Of a DNA stretch of 64,000 nucleotides, positions 1-11,594 are shown piece by piece. A program made the translations under genes and the position numbers. Positions within the stretch are counted from its first letter, which is position 1. Every line of letters starts with the position of its first letter. The notes under the pieces are model-generated. The model ran no database searches. It had not been told where the DNA came from and saw only the letters and a list, made by a program, of their open reading frames with translations. Location: positions 99,916-163,915 of the forward strand of contig NMRA01000671.1 of the NCBI GenBank assembly GCA_002633005.1, given 5' to 3'. The DNA is from Phoronis australis (Eukaryota; Phoronida; Phoronidae).

Positions 1-599
1 GGAACCTAAATATCGGACATTTCAAAAAATCTTACTTGAAGCATAATCTGAGAATTAAATGACACCAATTGTTGTTCCGTTGTAATGCAGTCAATGTCCG
101 GCACCGTCTCGTTTTTTACAGCGTTGCCTCGTTTTGATTTCACCGAGAGAGGGTGCAATTTAGACCCCCAAGTCGGCCTAAAATGGACGATCGCATAAAT
201 CGGTTATAAAAGTTGAAAATAAAATCTTTTTCCACAATGAAACTTTCTCATTGAACTGACAATATGTTACTGTTCCATTTTTTCATTTGTTTTAAACTCA
301 AGTCAAACCCCGACCGCGCACGTGCGGGTGTCATATCAAGAAGCCAAAGTGATAATAAAAACTGCAGTGATTTTGCACGTGCTTTAGTCGTCTGCACTAA
401 TTCATCGAAATGACTTGGCACCGTCATCAGATTTCATTTTATGGATAATTTTGTTGCGAATGGACCTGTGTTCTAGCAGCATATATGTCAAAACACTCGA
501 GCTGAAATTTGGCTACAAGGTGCCAGCGGCCATTACGTGGTTAGTCAGTTTTCCGCGGTGTGGCGTATGGGGAAACATGGTGTCCGATATTTAGGTTCT
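1..599. mobile_element. MITE-like element with ~19-bp terminal inverted repeats
   Basis: The window opens with GGAACCTAAATATCGGACA, and the reverse complement of this (19 of 20 positions, with an extra GA) is at about 580-599. The interior has no open frame that looks coding. The left end sits at base 1, so the true outer boundary and the target duplication cannot be seen. A related sequence, gtccgataattaggtc, recurs near 760, which may be a second, decayed end. This fits a non-autonomous DNA transposon, but superfamily cannot be assigned. Confidence 0.5.
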
Positions 600-3500
600 C
601 CGAAGGTTTGCTTGTTGTGTTCAGTCGGAACATAAATGTGGCTTTCGGTGACAAGATATAGTAACACAACAATTCTATAAAGGTAATTCTTTATTTCAGC
701 AAAGAATTTACAACAATCCGTAGTATTTTGAATTAAATATAATGCAAAATGTGCCAAAACGTCCGATAATTAGGTCACTTGACTGTAGATGATGAGTTTC
801 TAGCGATCTACTTATACGCACGTTGTGAAAATTTATCTGATGAATATTATCACAGCTCGTTACTTTGATACCAGAGACCCCTATCCTCAATTCACGACAC
901 CAGTGAGCAAAGGCTAGTGTGATCATGTACTTCGCCGGAAACGCATACATGTACCATCGCCGGGTTACCCAAGCCTTGGCCCATAGCTGTATACTAAATA
1001 TAGGCCAACAGGTTTGAGCCGATATAGGTAAAAAACGGATAAATAAATTCTGACTCAAAATTAATGTCATTAAAACTAAGATCATCCTTGAGTAAACTTA
1101 TTAACCAAGTTCCTAGAGTAAACAAACTTCAGTATTTACCGGTGTTGGAAAAGTTAGTGATCGTTCATCGGCTGCTGCTAAAAATGTGATGTGTTCTCTT
1201 GAGTTGGCTTTTGCGGTTACGTCACCTGACCTTTACCAGTTTCTTTTTCCCTGATTCTTTTATTAAGTGTTCGTCGCTGCCGGTACCTAGGTTGCATACA
1301 TGTTGCAATAAATTATCGGAACTTGTTTCATTTTGTTACAAGTTTTTAGTATTTTTATACCAGAAAACCGAATTTCAAAACAATCTTGGTGCTGCGAAGC
1401 TGTCATCATGTCCGGGCCGAAAGACGCCTCAAAGTATAGGAAATGGCGCGTGCGCCGTGTCACGAGCGTGCTGTTTTTGAAACGTACGACACTTCTTTGT
1501 TACAAAAGGCGGCAACTTATGCTACCAGATGACGTTTATTTGATTGTTTTCCACATAAACGGCTGCAATGAACAATGTGAGTGTCGGTGTATACCAGATT
1601 TTTCATGAACCTCCCTCCGGTACGTTAGCTTTATATGTTGATGTAGCCTAAGTTTTACGACGATGTGACGAGCATAAGTCAACTATACCCGGGTAGTCAA
1701 CGGTTGTCTGAAATTTTGGGGTTAACAGAGCACAGCACACAGTGGTACGATAGGCTTCATACAGCTATATAGTCGGTAGCTTACCAACCCTTCAAATTTA
1801 CAGAGTTGAGTATTGGCTGGCAGCTGGCTGACTGCCTGGCTAGAGTCCACATTGTCCACGGCACAGCCACACCAGTGTAAATTGTTGATACGGACTGGTT
1901 GCACCGGCAAATTTTCGTCTGACGATGACGATGACTGGGTATCACTTTGTGTTGCCTCGGCTCAAACAGGTATACCTGGTGACCTGACATTTCACACTAA
2001 AATTTCTTATTCCGACAATATGAAAAACGCAACTTGACTGCACGTTAACACAGGACAGTGACTTTGCCCCCGCCAAATACGTCACGAGACGCAGCGCTCC
2101 AAGGCGGTAATATTTTTAGCTTCGTTAGAGAATATATCTTTACTTTTTGTTGTTGAATTATTTGTGAAATTATTCAACAATTCATAGAGAACTATCCAGA
2201 ATTTGTTCAGAATAAAATACAGTTCCCTTTTAAGCGAGCATCTGGAGTTTACGTCTTTCACAATTACTTATTTTCATAGGTGTCATTTAAGAAGTGTGTG
2301 TAGTTGCCTCGCGTTTCCAGTCCAGCCATAGTAATCTCAATAGCACTCAGCTATTAGCATCCTGCTTCTAGGTCCGGGAATTTACAGATCTTACGACACG
2401 TCTTATTGAATCAAAGACAATGTGCAGATGAAGAAAAGTGCTACAGTTTTCGATTTGGCTCACACCCCAGGGTGGCAACTATTAGTTGTTACCAGGACAC
2501 AACTATCGACCTCGAGTGCCACAGAACGACTGGTGCTACACAACAATGGGGCCGCTTTCGTGTCGCCTGGAGTTTCACGTTTTGTGTTGTTTTCTTATTC
2601 TTCACAAGTTTTACTTAATTCGATTGCATTACTCTCTTCGTCCTTCCCATGACAATGAATTATTACTGCTATGCTGCCGGGTGCAACACCAACGTCTTTC
2701 CCACATCAATGATTGACACAAAATTGTGCATAATTTCCAAATCTAGGTCGCTTTCTTATCTCGTGGAAAAGGAGAGCTTTATAGGCGTGTAATTCGGGAC
2801 GGTTCTAATAGGTCATATCTTCCGCAAGAAGTGGTTTCCATAGAAAATATTATAATTCAATTGTTTTATGAAAATTTCCATATTTTTGGAATGGAATGCG
2901 GTAGAGACACTATTCCCCAACCATCATATGCGCTGACAATTGATAAGAAATAGAATTTTAAATTTGTTCAGAAACTGATTGAAACTTCATTAATGCCACG
3001 AGGTGTGCAATTTAGAAGACTGAAATTGCGAACGTTAAAATTTCCAGTGATTTTGCAATGAATGTATTTGACGCATGATGAGAAATTTTTAAAACGAGAC
3101 TTGCGAAATTTGAAATTAAAATCAATTGTTCACGTTATACCTTTTAAGTCACATTAGAGTTCCAACACCGTGATTTCGATATAAGCAAAAATGATATTTG
3201 GCCGTTTCTTTATTATAAGTGTTGGTCAACGTTATTAATTAAGTCACCGTTCTTAGAATTAAGTTTAATTCCCGTTCACTCCGCAGTCTAGACCATGCCG
3301 GTTTACTTTGGCCCAATATCAATCTTTTTTGTTATTCATCAGACTCGGTCTTTTGTGCGATGTCACGACTCAAACGCCAATTATCTCCAACGCTGAGTGA
3401 CTCGAAACCGGTGTCAAGAAATAAAAATTCATCGCAGTGTTTTGGCCCATTTTTGTAATATATCTTCCGCAAATGATTTCGTGTACACTATCATTTCACG

Positions 3501-4920
3501 GGGAATTCAATTTTAGAAGCCAAATACATGTACCTTACATAATTACCAATTTCTGTTTTTAACTTTTCAAGTAACTTCAGCGAATATCTTATTGCGTGAA
3601 GACATCGCTAATGGAATAATTGCTCAGTACAACACAATAGGAGCTCAGGTCAGAAATGGAAATGTCAGGGGCCGACAGACAGGTTGTCTCGGCAGTTGAT
3701 ATAGAGAATCAGTATCCAACTACAACATAGCTCTGAACGGCCCGTATTCCTAATGAGTGTTAGAGAGTAACATGGAAATCGCTATCAGGGTATGCTTGGT
3801 GTTTATTCTGTTTCGTGAAACAAGACGGATGAAACGCCCTCTACAGCACATGTACGACGTTACAACTTAAGTAAGGCAAAATTCTGCCAGCGTTACTGAT
3901 AGCAACCCGTTGCCTCCGCACATTGTTTGCGCCAGTGCATTCTATGGCATTTGCACTGCGTCAAGAGCTCCTGGTACCCAATAATTTCCACTCTGAGGGG
4001 AAACCAAAGTTACAAACGTAGTCTGGCTCCCTGACTACGAAATATGTTAGAGCTTGGCATTGTTTATATATGTATCTAAGAGTGACATTAAACTATATTT
4101 ACATTTGCATGACATCTACATGTAGGTCGACACACTGGAATTTTTTTGGAGTATAATAAATGCACTTCATATTTCTATTATTTAATTGTTGTTTCATCAT
4201 TGATATGTTTGTTGATCCGCAAGCCGGTATTCCGAAGAGTTTTAGTAGTAGTCCGATTTATCTTAATTTTTAAAATTTTGTGAATTCCTTTTTCCATGGG
4301 TAACTGTTCCGATGGGTCGATTGCACGATTTGAACAAGGTACTACAGAGTAAAAGAAAAAAGTGATTAGCAATGTTTAATCACTTGGTTATGTATGGCAC
4401 GGCAGAATAAAGGTATTTCACTTCAGCTTCAGGAACGTTTTTATGATGGGCGTGGAGTATTTTATTATATCGTGGTTTTCCTTGCCGACAATTATTTACG
4501 CAAATGACCGACTCTATTTCTGTGCAAATAAAAATGTTTTAAACACTTTATCTGTGGTATTAAAATACCACATACGGGTAATAGTTATTCATTTTACCGC
4601 CTTTATTCGAGTTTCAACTCCGCTGCCGAAGCTCGAAGCGTCGCCACTTTTTTGACTATTAGAACGTCGTTCTGTTGATTGTAGGAAGTTCGAACCCATG
4701 ACCTTTTAATCGGGCTGTCAAGCCGACACTATATGGGTTACATTTTTTAACAGTTTACAAACTTGATGTCGCGTCAAAATACAATAAGATAGGGAATGCT
4801 CCAGCTTTAGTTAATGCAAAAATTCACAAACATTCCAAAACCCATAACAATGTGAAGTGTCTTTTTACATTTTCTTATGAGTTCGAAGAAAACCAACAAA
4901 CAGTTACGGCATACATGTAG
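600..4920. other. No supported gene; AT-rich unique or decayed sequence
   Basis: Several short ORFs occur (for example near 1,333-1,608 and 2,422-2,652), but none shows a family signature, a convincing splice context or coding-like composition. Around 4,690-4,745 the minus strand carries a box-B-like GGTTCGAACTT preceded by a Lys/Asp-tRNA-like stretch, probably a decayed tRNA-derived SINE. Nothing else is recognised. Confidence 0.4.
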
Positions 4921-5428
4921 TCACGTACGTTCAATCTCCGCCTCTTGGTTTTCAAGTCTTTTGTAATTTTGAAGGTTGGTCTTGACTAAGTCTTGTAAGA
5001 AGGCCAGGTTAAGACATACGATGGAAATTACCTTGATGAGATGTTGAACACATTCTTTCGTAAAATCAACACTAAAGTTTTTCTTTGTGATATTTGGATA
5101 TGACGAGAATGGTGAGAACATGAGCTCCAAGCTCAGTACTGTTACGCTCTCTCCCTATCTCCTTTATTACGAGAACTTTGTCTTTCGTGTGGTCCTTCCA
5201 AGTTTTAAACGCTGTGCCCAAGTCACAGGTCACAATGAAGAGGCTTTTAAAAATCTGCTTATGCCAAGGAGTTTTCAGGTCAAATGAAGACGTTTTTAAT
5301 AGGGCCTGGGCGAATCGCAGGTTCTCGTACATGGCTTCTTTATCGAAAGCTTCGAAGTCACCCTTAAGTTCAACAAGAATCTCTCTATTTTCATCCGGGT
5401 CAAGTGCTCTGAATATGTCATTGCTTTA
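4921..5428 (-). pseudogene. Coding-like minus-strand exon, frameshifted, unknown family
   Basis: On the minus strand a frame opens right after a stop next to a plausible acceptor (tttaaag, about 5,428). It reads a hydrophilic, helical-looking protein beginning SNDIFRALDPDENREILVEL and continuing for about 115 codons to a stop at 5,072. A one-base shift at an A-rich run near 5,080-5,095 carries the reading into a second frame (VDFTKECVQHLIKVI onward, ending QEAEIERT and a stop at 4,921). The two parts together give about 160 residues with a charged C-terminal helix. The composition (many E, K, D, L, few Cys) is unlike neighbouring random ORFs. No start codon is present at the beginning, so this would be an internal-to-last exon. 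I do not recognise the family. The break could be a pseudogene lesion or a sequencing error in the A run. Confidence 0.35.
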
Positions 5429-5429
5429 A

Positions 5430-6543
5430 AATGGAAATCTAAGTAACAATTTATTACCGTTTCAGTGTTAATACGACACACTCCAATTCGTGTACTGAAA
5501 TTTTCAGTTAAATTGATCCAAGTCGTGCTCAAAATCACCCGACTATCTTTTATTTCCTCAGAACTTCCTCAAACATTTTGCCAACTTTTGTAAAATGGAA
5601 AAATGCCACGTAACTTGTGTCAGATCACTTTTGAGAAAAAGTAGTTTGAAGACAGATGCATAAAATATGTGTAGCTTTGTAGGCCTGTGTATATTAACAA
5701 TATGGCTTCTCGTTGAGGTAAGCATAATTGTCAGGGTATTTAAAGATGATATGTCTCATTAAATTGTGAATATGCAAAACAACCAATGGTCTTCCGGTGT
5801 CCACGGCCAGAAACTATCCGAAAGCCAGTTACCGCGACAATTTCGCAAAAGTCTCGTTTTGCAGCACTATGTATTTGTAAATGAGTAATATGTCATCGTT
5901 ACCCAAATAAAACAAGGCACAGTTTTTACTATTTGCTCATTTTACTGTCAAATAATGATATCGTGATACTATGAGGTTACTAAGGTTAGTTTGTTTGCGC
6001 ATGTATTTCAGTGCATCAGTTACATGCACGGGTTTTTCAAAACTGGAATTTATTTAAAAATTGTTCCTTTTTCTGATTAGACTTGCTCTCGCAGTTTTCC
6101 ATGGGGTCAGAAGGTGGTGTTTCTACAAATATAATATCCACGGTTTTAATGACACATAGCATCTTTAAAGTACGGCCACGTCATACTGTATTGCTTCTTA
6201 TCGCTTCTTACTTGTCTCGAACTTAGACATTTTTGTTTCATAACAAGCCATCAACTGGATATGTCAAGTACAAACCCGAACAATTCAACAAGATTACAAC
6301 AAATGACGATTCACGCTCTCTTGCCCCGTGGTACAACAGCGTTCGAAACTTAGTGACGTCACCGATTGAGGTGTATAGACTTTGTACAGGGGATTTCCCA
6401 TTGAACTATTCATTTACCATTGAGGGTATATTTACGCTCACCACATCCCCGTTCATTTGCAGTCCCGCAAAGCTCTCAGATGTGCGCTGATAGCTAATCA
6501 CTACGGTCGGTTTAAACTTGACACTATTGTCTTCTAAAGCGGA
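5430..6543. other. No supported feature
   Basis: Only short ORFs without recognisable motifs. No repeat, RNA gene or transposon end was identified here. Confidence 0.4.
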
Positions 6544-6612
6544 ATGGCAGCATCAAAGTTGGGATTCAGTTTGCTGTTTATGATTAACTGCTGCGTTCTG
6601 ACCCCTACTCCA
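6544..6612 (+). CDS. Candidate first exon with signal peptide
   Basis: An ATG at 6,544 (context gcggaATGg) opens a hydrophobic leader, MAASKLGFSLLFMINCCVL followed by TPTP. After codon 23 plus one base it meets a strong donor, ccaa|gtaagt, at 6,613. This is the pattern of a first coding exon of a secreted or membrane protein, ending in phase 1. Phase 1 also matches the alternative acceptor at 25,633 inside the first D8C exon (tttttttccaag|ca) and the Cys-rich open frame at 7,687. It could therefore be the true exon 1 of the VWDE-like gene, exon 1 of a separate small gene, or chance. Transcript data would be needed to choose. Confidence 0.3.
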
Positions 6613-6819
6613 AGTAAGTATTTACCATCCACAAAATACGTACTTTATAAATTAAAACTTCATTGTTCGGTAGCTTTCAAAATAGATATAAGCAGAGGTC
6701 GACGTAATTTTGTCAAGTTCTGCCAAACTTGGACGAACCTATTTTAGAAACTTGACTAGGAAGTTGTTTTGCAGTAGAATGGACATTTTGTCGAGCTCTA
6801 ATCAGTGATAACTGAGATA

Positions 6820-6918
6820 CTTCTAAAACCCACTCGACCCCCACACCCCACGTCCCTCTCGAGCATTGACCTCCTCGACCCACAACCTGCGACCCCCACG
6901 ACCTACAACCCCCTCAAC
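6820..6918. repeat. C-rich minisatellite (CCCTCGACC-like)
   Basis: Short degenerate repeats of the form cctcgaccc / cccacgacc run through this stretch. The complementary, G-rich version (gggtcgaggg) lies at about 7,560-7,640. The two flank the interval in opposite orientation, each bordered by a ttctaaa(a)cccNctcga-type sequence. Confidence 0.5.
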
Positions 6919-7559
6919 CCAGTATACATGAGCTGGACTCATTCTGAAGATACAAAAAGCGCTGACTTGCAGGACCAATGAATTGTGGGCCGTGAGCCCA
7001 GCTGGTTTTTCCCTATTTTTGCAATTAAGAGAATTGATTCGGCAAGTTTAAAAGCCAAAGACAAAAAAAAAAAAACAACGACCAAGTCAAATGAAAGATC
7101 TACCAACGTTGAAATGTCGTTCCCGGCAGATTCTAATCGTCTCGTCTGCTCTTCAGTGAATGGCAGATTCAAACTTTTTACTGAGAGTGGCCAGGAGGAA
7201 GAGGCAAAACTGTGATTTCATCAGTAAATACAGTTTGAAAAAACCAACTGTCAACTAAAAAGTAATTCAACGTAATATTGTAAACGAGTATTAAGCAGAA
7301 AGCAAGTTATAAAAATGTGAAATTATGTACCTTGACGTTGACTTGCCATTTGTAGCCGCTCGTGTACCTATTTCCGTGGCAACGATAGCGCGGTTACAAT
7401 GCGCTATTTCAGATCACGTTCTAGCGTCACTTTCTGTTTTAATCACCAGACTTCAGCTGGAGCAGACTCGCGTGTAGGTATGTCTTATGGAAAAGTCACT
7501 CAGCGATGTAATAAGAATATGAAATATGTAAAAAGCGCAAAAGACCTCTGTTGCCACAG

Positions 7560-7645
7560 GTCGTGAGACCTGGGGTTGTGGTTCGAGAGGGTCGTGGGTC
7601 GAGGGAAGTGGGGGTCGAGGGGATCGAGGGGGTTTAGAACAATCC
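7560..7645. repeat. G-rich minisatellite, inverted relative to 6,820-6,918
   Basis: Degenerate gggtcgaggg units that are the reverse complement of the C-rich tract 0.7 kb upstream. The arrangement suggests the GC-rich ends of one foldback element or two inverted insertions. Confidence 0.5.
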
Positions 7646-9840
7646 GTGCTTATTGTGATGTTATTGTCTAATTCTGTATTTGTATAGAGTTTTGCGAGGT
7701 AAGTTGTTGCAATTTCGACAACTGCGTGGAGTCACACCTGCCAAGCTATATTGAGTCGTGCTCACGTCTAAAAAATGATTGCTTTTTATGCGTGGAAGGC
7801 GACGCCGCTCTGTTTACTTTGAAAACTACTGTAATGGAAAACCATTAATTGCCTATGCTCAGTTAACCGCTATGTTTAGTAAGAAGAATACCACGTAGAG
7901 TAGAAAGAACTAGAAAGCAATAACACATAAGTCCATTGCAAATAACATTATAGGAATACTATACAAATTTGACAACTAAACCTATAGACAAACCGGTACG
8001 AACCAGATACCCTTATTCACACCTGTAGAAAAATAGGCTCTCGAAATGTGGGGCCACTGTAAGTGAAAATTCTCTGAAAACCTAGTGTGGGCCTCCTTGC
8101 GCTGTGGCGTGCCAGTCTGTTCTATGAACTCGCTAACTAAGTAAATTTCCCGACGCCGATGAGGTTGATTAACATCACCTGAATTATTCTAAGTGTTTCT
8201 AATTCGGAAACATTTTATTGCACGCCGCGAGTAACCGGTATGATGTGTAAGTCTTTCGGATGACTGAGCATCGTGACACCCGGCCCAATTCAAGCGAATT
8301 AACCACAAAGTAATATTCAATACCGTGAGAAAATTTTGTGTATTACACTCCATTACAGCGTCCTGTCGTTCAGTAACTTTTCCAGACGTGGGGGTTGATG
8401 AACGTGCGATAATATCTGGCTTAATTTAACTTTCATTTTATCAGCCCACCCCAGTCAGGCTAGATACGATCTGATCGGAAATTAGAGCAATTATCAAACA
8501 AAAGAGCGCAAGCCCTCCAACCATCAACGCCAGAATGGAGTTAATTGGCTAGGGGGGTAAACTTCCCAACTTGTTGTTGGGCTATCCAGTCGAACAAGTT
8601 GGGAACAACGGGATGTCGCCGTCATGCTTTCTCAGTGCTCCATGCACTGTCTCTTATCTGATTTGTATATCAGGCTCTATTGTCCCTGCATTAACTTTCA
8701 TACTAAAGGCTATGTTTACACTGTGCCTTTTACGTAACAATAGGTATACATTTGCTTGTCAACGAAAGCCAATCTGTCCCAACTGATGAAGTCACCAAGC
8801 GTAGATACATGCATTTCAGTTGGCAGTGTTTTAAGTTCCTGTTTGTAAATATACATGTACCACGTCATTTCGCTCATATAACATGAGGCACGCTTATCCG
8901 AAGTAAGTGATGTTTACATACTATTTGAAGTTTAAGCATTCAGTGAGAAGTAAATCGCGAATGACTGGTTTGCAAGCACCATAATTATATCTGGAGCTTG
9001 AAACAGACCATAACAAAATTTTAAGAAAAATACCTTTGCACTTCAACTCTGTAACGGCCACCTATATTGTTTTTGCATGACGTCCCAATCAGTTCATGTT
9101 GGAGGACACGTTTTTAGTATGGTTGTGGACCTAGGACGCAGTTCTTAGCCCAATGCTAGTTAGGCAACACGTAGCGACTAGGTTGACCGGTTGGGAGCAA
9201 AAATACTTCCCATCGAGTTCTATGCTAATTTCGTACCATGCACTTTAAATGGGCGGTAAGCTGCACAACTGTTCGGGGAATGTTTCAACTTTTATATTCC
9301 CTGATTGATTTTGTCTAAGTTTCAGACCAAGTTTTGTTATTTTTAATGGTACAGTGCTATAATTCGTATATTCCACAAACTGAAAAATCTTATATATATA
9401 TANATTTCGGAGTAGTAGGGTAGGAGGTCAACAAATATGCGACTTTTTAAAAATTTTGTTCAACAACACTCAAAATTTGATTTAAAATTAAATGGTTTCA
9501 GTTTAGATTGTTAAGACTATTGTCTGTTTTTGAAAACTATAAAAGTTAAGGAAAACGGTGGGACATTAAAACACTATTTTTGGAAGTGTGGTTACATTAA
9601 GAAAATTTGGATTTATCTTAACCCCCAGGTTATTGATTAGTGTGCTGGTTATTATGTTGACACTCTCCTACAAAACAGTAATCTTTGGTAAAGACGACAA
9701 GCTAGTATTACTGACTGACATATTACTATTTTTCGGAAAACATTTTATCTTTATTTCTAAGCGTAAAGACCGAAGTTTGTGTTTTAACGGCTTTTTAAAT
9801 ACTGTCAGTCACTTTTACAACTATGAAAAGTATAGACCCT
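7646..9840. other. No supported gene; one hairpin
   Basis: At 7,687-7,846 an open frame after a tttgtatag acceptor carries VSCCNFDNCVE and ends in a stop (treated under findings). At about 8,568-8,608 the sequence cccaacttgtt is followed by aacaagttggg, a short inverted repeat around gggctatccagtcg. A small AT repeat with one unknown base is at 9,393-9,404. Nothing else is recognised. Confidence 0.4.
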
Positions 9841-10143
9841 AAGGAGAAAATTCCTACGGGTCTACGGTCCAGGGTAGTGTACGAATTTATCTGTGCTGTA
9901 TGTGTCCTCAGTTATATAGGCGAAAGTGTTCGCCATTTGAAAACCAGGACCAGGGAACATCTAAATCCTAACTGAGGTTCACATGTAAACATTCATGTAC
10001 AGAGATCAAATCATTGTTATCAGCAATGATTTTTCAACGACTTTGCAATAATTGACAGAGCAAAAACAACAAACTACTTAAAATACGTGAGACTCTACAC
10101 ATCAATTGGTGCAAGCCCAATAGAACTATCGCCAGGACTTTGA
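9841..10143 (+). pseudogene. Penelope-like retroelement remnant (GIY-YIG endonuclease part)
   Basis: One continuous reading frame, broken by TGA stops at 9,973 and about 10,027, reads KEKIPTGLRSRVVYEFICAV, then SYIGESVRHLKTRTREHL, and later FAIIDRAKTTNYLKY. This is the arrangement of the GIY-YIG nuclease of Penelope-like elements: a Cys-containing start, the YIGES/YVGET core, RHLxTRxxEHL, and downstream IIDRAKT. These nucleases cut target DNA for reverse transcription. The reverse transcriptase that normally lies upstream was not found, so this is a 5'-truncated dead copy. The 3' stretch to about 10,470 (accgaaacatgtcaagtca) is consistent with the tail of such an element. Confidence 0.65.
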
Positions 10144-11158
10144 GTGACGGCTTAACTGACCAGTCAGAACGCATCATTCTCGACACACCGTTGTTTCCAA
10201 GCCGCCATTTTACCCGACAAACAACACGTTGCCGTGTAAAACTTGTTGTTTGTTTGTCAACATTACGCAAGAGGGCGGAGCTTGCGATAGGTCAAATTGA
10301 ATAGGCAACTGTCACACCACAGGTTGTCATTGTTGGTCTAGTGTATTGTCACTTCGTGTAACTGACGGTGTGTCTTCCATCGCTTGTTACTGGGACTAAC
10401 AAGGTGTCCACTATATTCTCTCTTCTGATGATTGTGTTTGAATAAATGACACCGAAACATGTCAAGTCAATTTAAAATCGTTGTTGTTTTTATGGATATA
10501 TACCCTGTATAAATTCAAGTGCGTAAAACATTAAAAAAATTGGAAAAACTTGAAACCTTTTTCATAACATGATGTGCGATCTTGTTCGTAAGGGTGTGAT
10601 TGGTGTTAGTTTTTGTTTCACGTTTTTGCAACAGCGATATTTTGTATTGTCAAGTGGTAAATTTCCAATAAATGGTTAGCAAAATGAACGTAAGCCAATT
10701 TCTTGAAACTCCGACAGGCCCCTGGACTACACCTGATAACACCTGCAGTACGTCTGCGAACTATCTTTTGTCTGGTATAAAAACAGGCTTAAGAGAGTTA
10801 TTGGAGCAAGCAAAACTACTGCAAAGCTGCTGTTATTCAATGTTATGTTGTTTCGGTTTGCTGAAAAGCATTGGCAATGAGACTTGTTCCACAATGGAGT
10901 TAGTCAATCGTCAAACATAATGTCTGCGTTGGTGCACCAGCCAACGTGTTTGTTTGATTTCCGATCGAACAGAACGGGTTAACAAGCGACTGCCCTACTG
11001 TTTGTCTTAAAAAACTTTCCCCAGATTGTGACAATATCCTTACAAAATACACATCACTACGGTATCCTAAACACATCGGAAACACATGACGCTGACAGCA
11101 CCGGGGTCCACGTTATTGCGGGGTACACAACGAGTATATATTCATAAAATCAGGCCCT
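10144..11158. other. Probable Penelope 3' tail, then nothing recognised
   Basis: Up to about 10,470 the sequence is likely the untranslated tail of the Penelope-like remnant. From there to 11,158 there are only short ORFs without recognisable motifs. Confidence 0.35.
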
Positions 11159-11164
11159 AATGAC

Positions 11165-11234
11165 GAAGCAAAGGGTTACATGTATATGTGTACATGTATA
11201 TGTACTCGTATATGTTTACGTATATGTACATCAG
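11165..11234. repeat. TATATGTAC-type low-complexity repeat
   Basis: Irregular repeats of tgtacatgtatatg and cgtatatg, rich in the TACATGTA palindrome. They give rise to Tyr/Met/Val-rich ORFs on both strands that are not genes. Confidence 0.7.
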
Positions 11235-11378
11235 GCCCGTAGGAAGGCAAAAATTATTGGGGGGCACAAACAACCTCCCCCATCGCCACCACCTCCGCCA
11301 CCCTCTGCCTTTACCCCCGTGCTCCCGATGCCACCATATTTGTACCGAATCCCCCAGGTACACACCTAGGTGGAGCCA

Positions 11379-11531
11379 CAGTGGCGGATTTAGGGGTGGC
11401 CAAGGGGCCATGGCCCCCTAGAATTCTCACAGATTCCATTTGGCAGTTCGAGGGTACGAATTTCTGACGGGTAAAACCCTGGCTAGATACTCTGCCCAAC
11501 CCCCCAACTCAAAATTATGGATCCGCCCCTG
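11379..11531. mobile_element. MITE of the CAGTGGCGGA family (hAT-like ends)
   Basis: The element starts CAGTGGCGGATTTAGGGG and ends GGATCCGCCCCTG. A close inverted relative is at 56,568-56,720, sharing the ggccaaggggccat core, the agattccatttg block and the taaaaccctggcta block. Ends of the form CAGNGGCGGA are common in non-autonomous hAT elements. A clear 8-bp target duplication is not visible here. Confidence 0.55.
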
Positions 11532-11594
11532 GGACAATTCCGGATATGAAGCCACCAAGAGTTGAGTATCCGAGAACCAACTCGGAGAGTAATA

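Noticed and set aside
2654-2800. MNYYCYAAGCN-type start and a downstream HNFP-like segment, considered as a THAP domain
   Set aside because: It needs a frameshift and lacks the C-x2-H end; similarity is too weak.
11160-11499. Pro/His-rich and Tyr/Met-rich ORFs
   Set aside because: They derive from the TATATGTAC repeat and the CAGTGGCGGA MITE.
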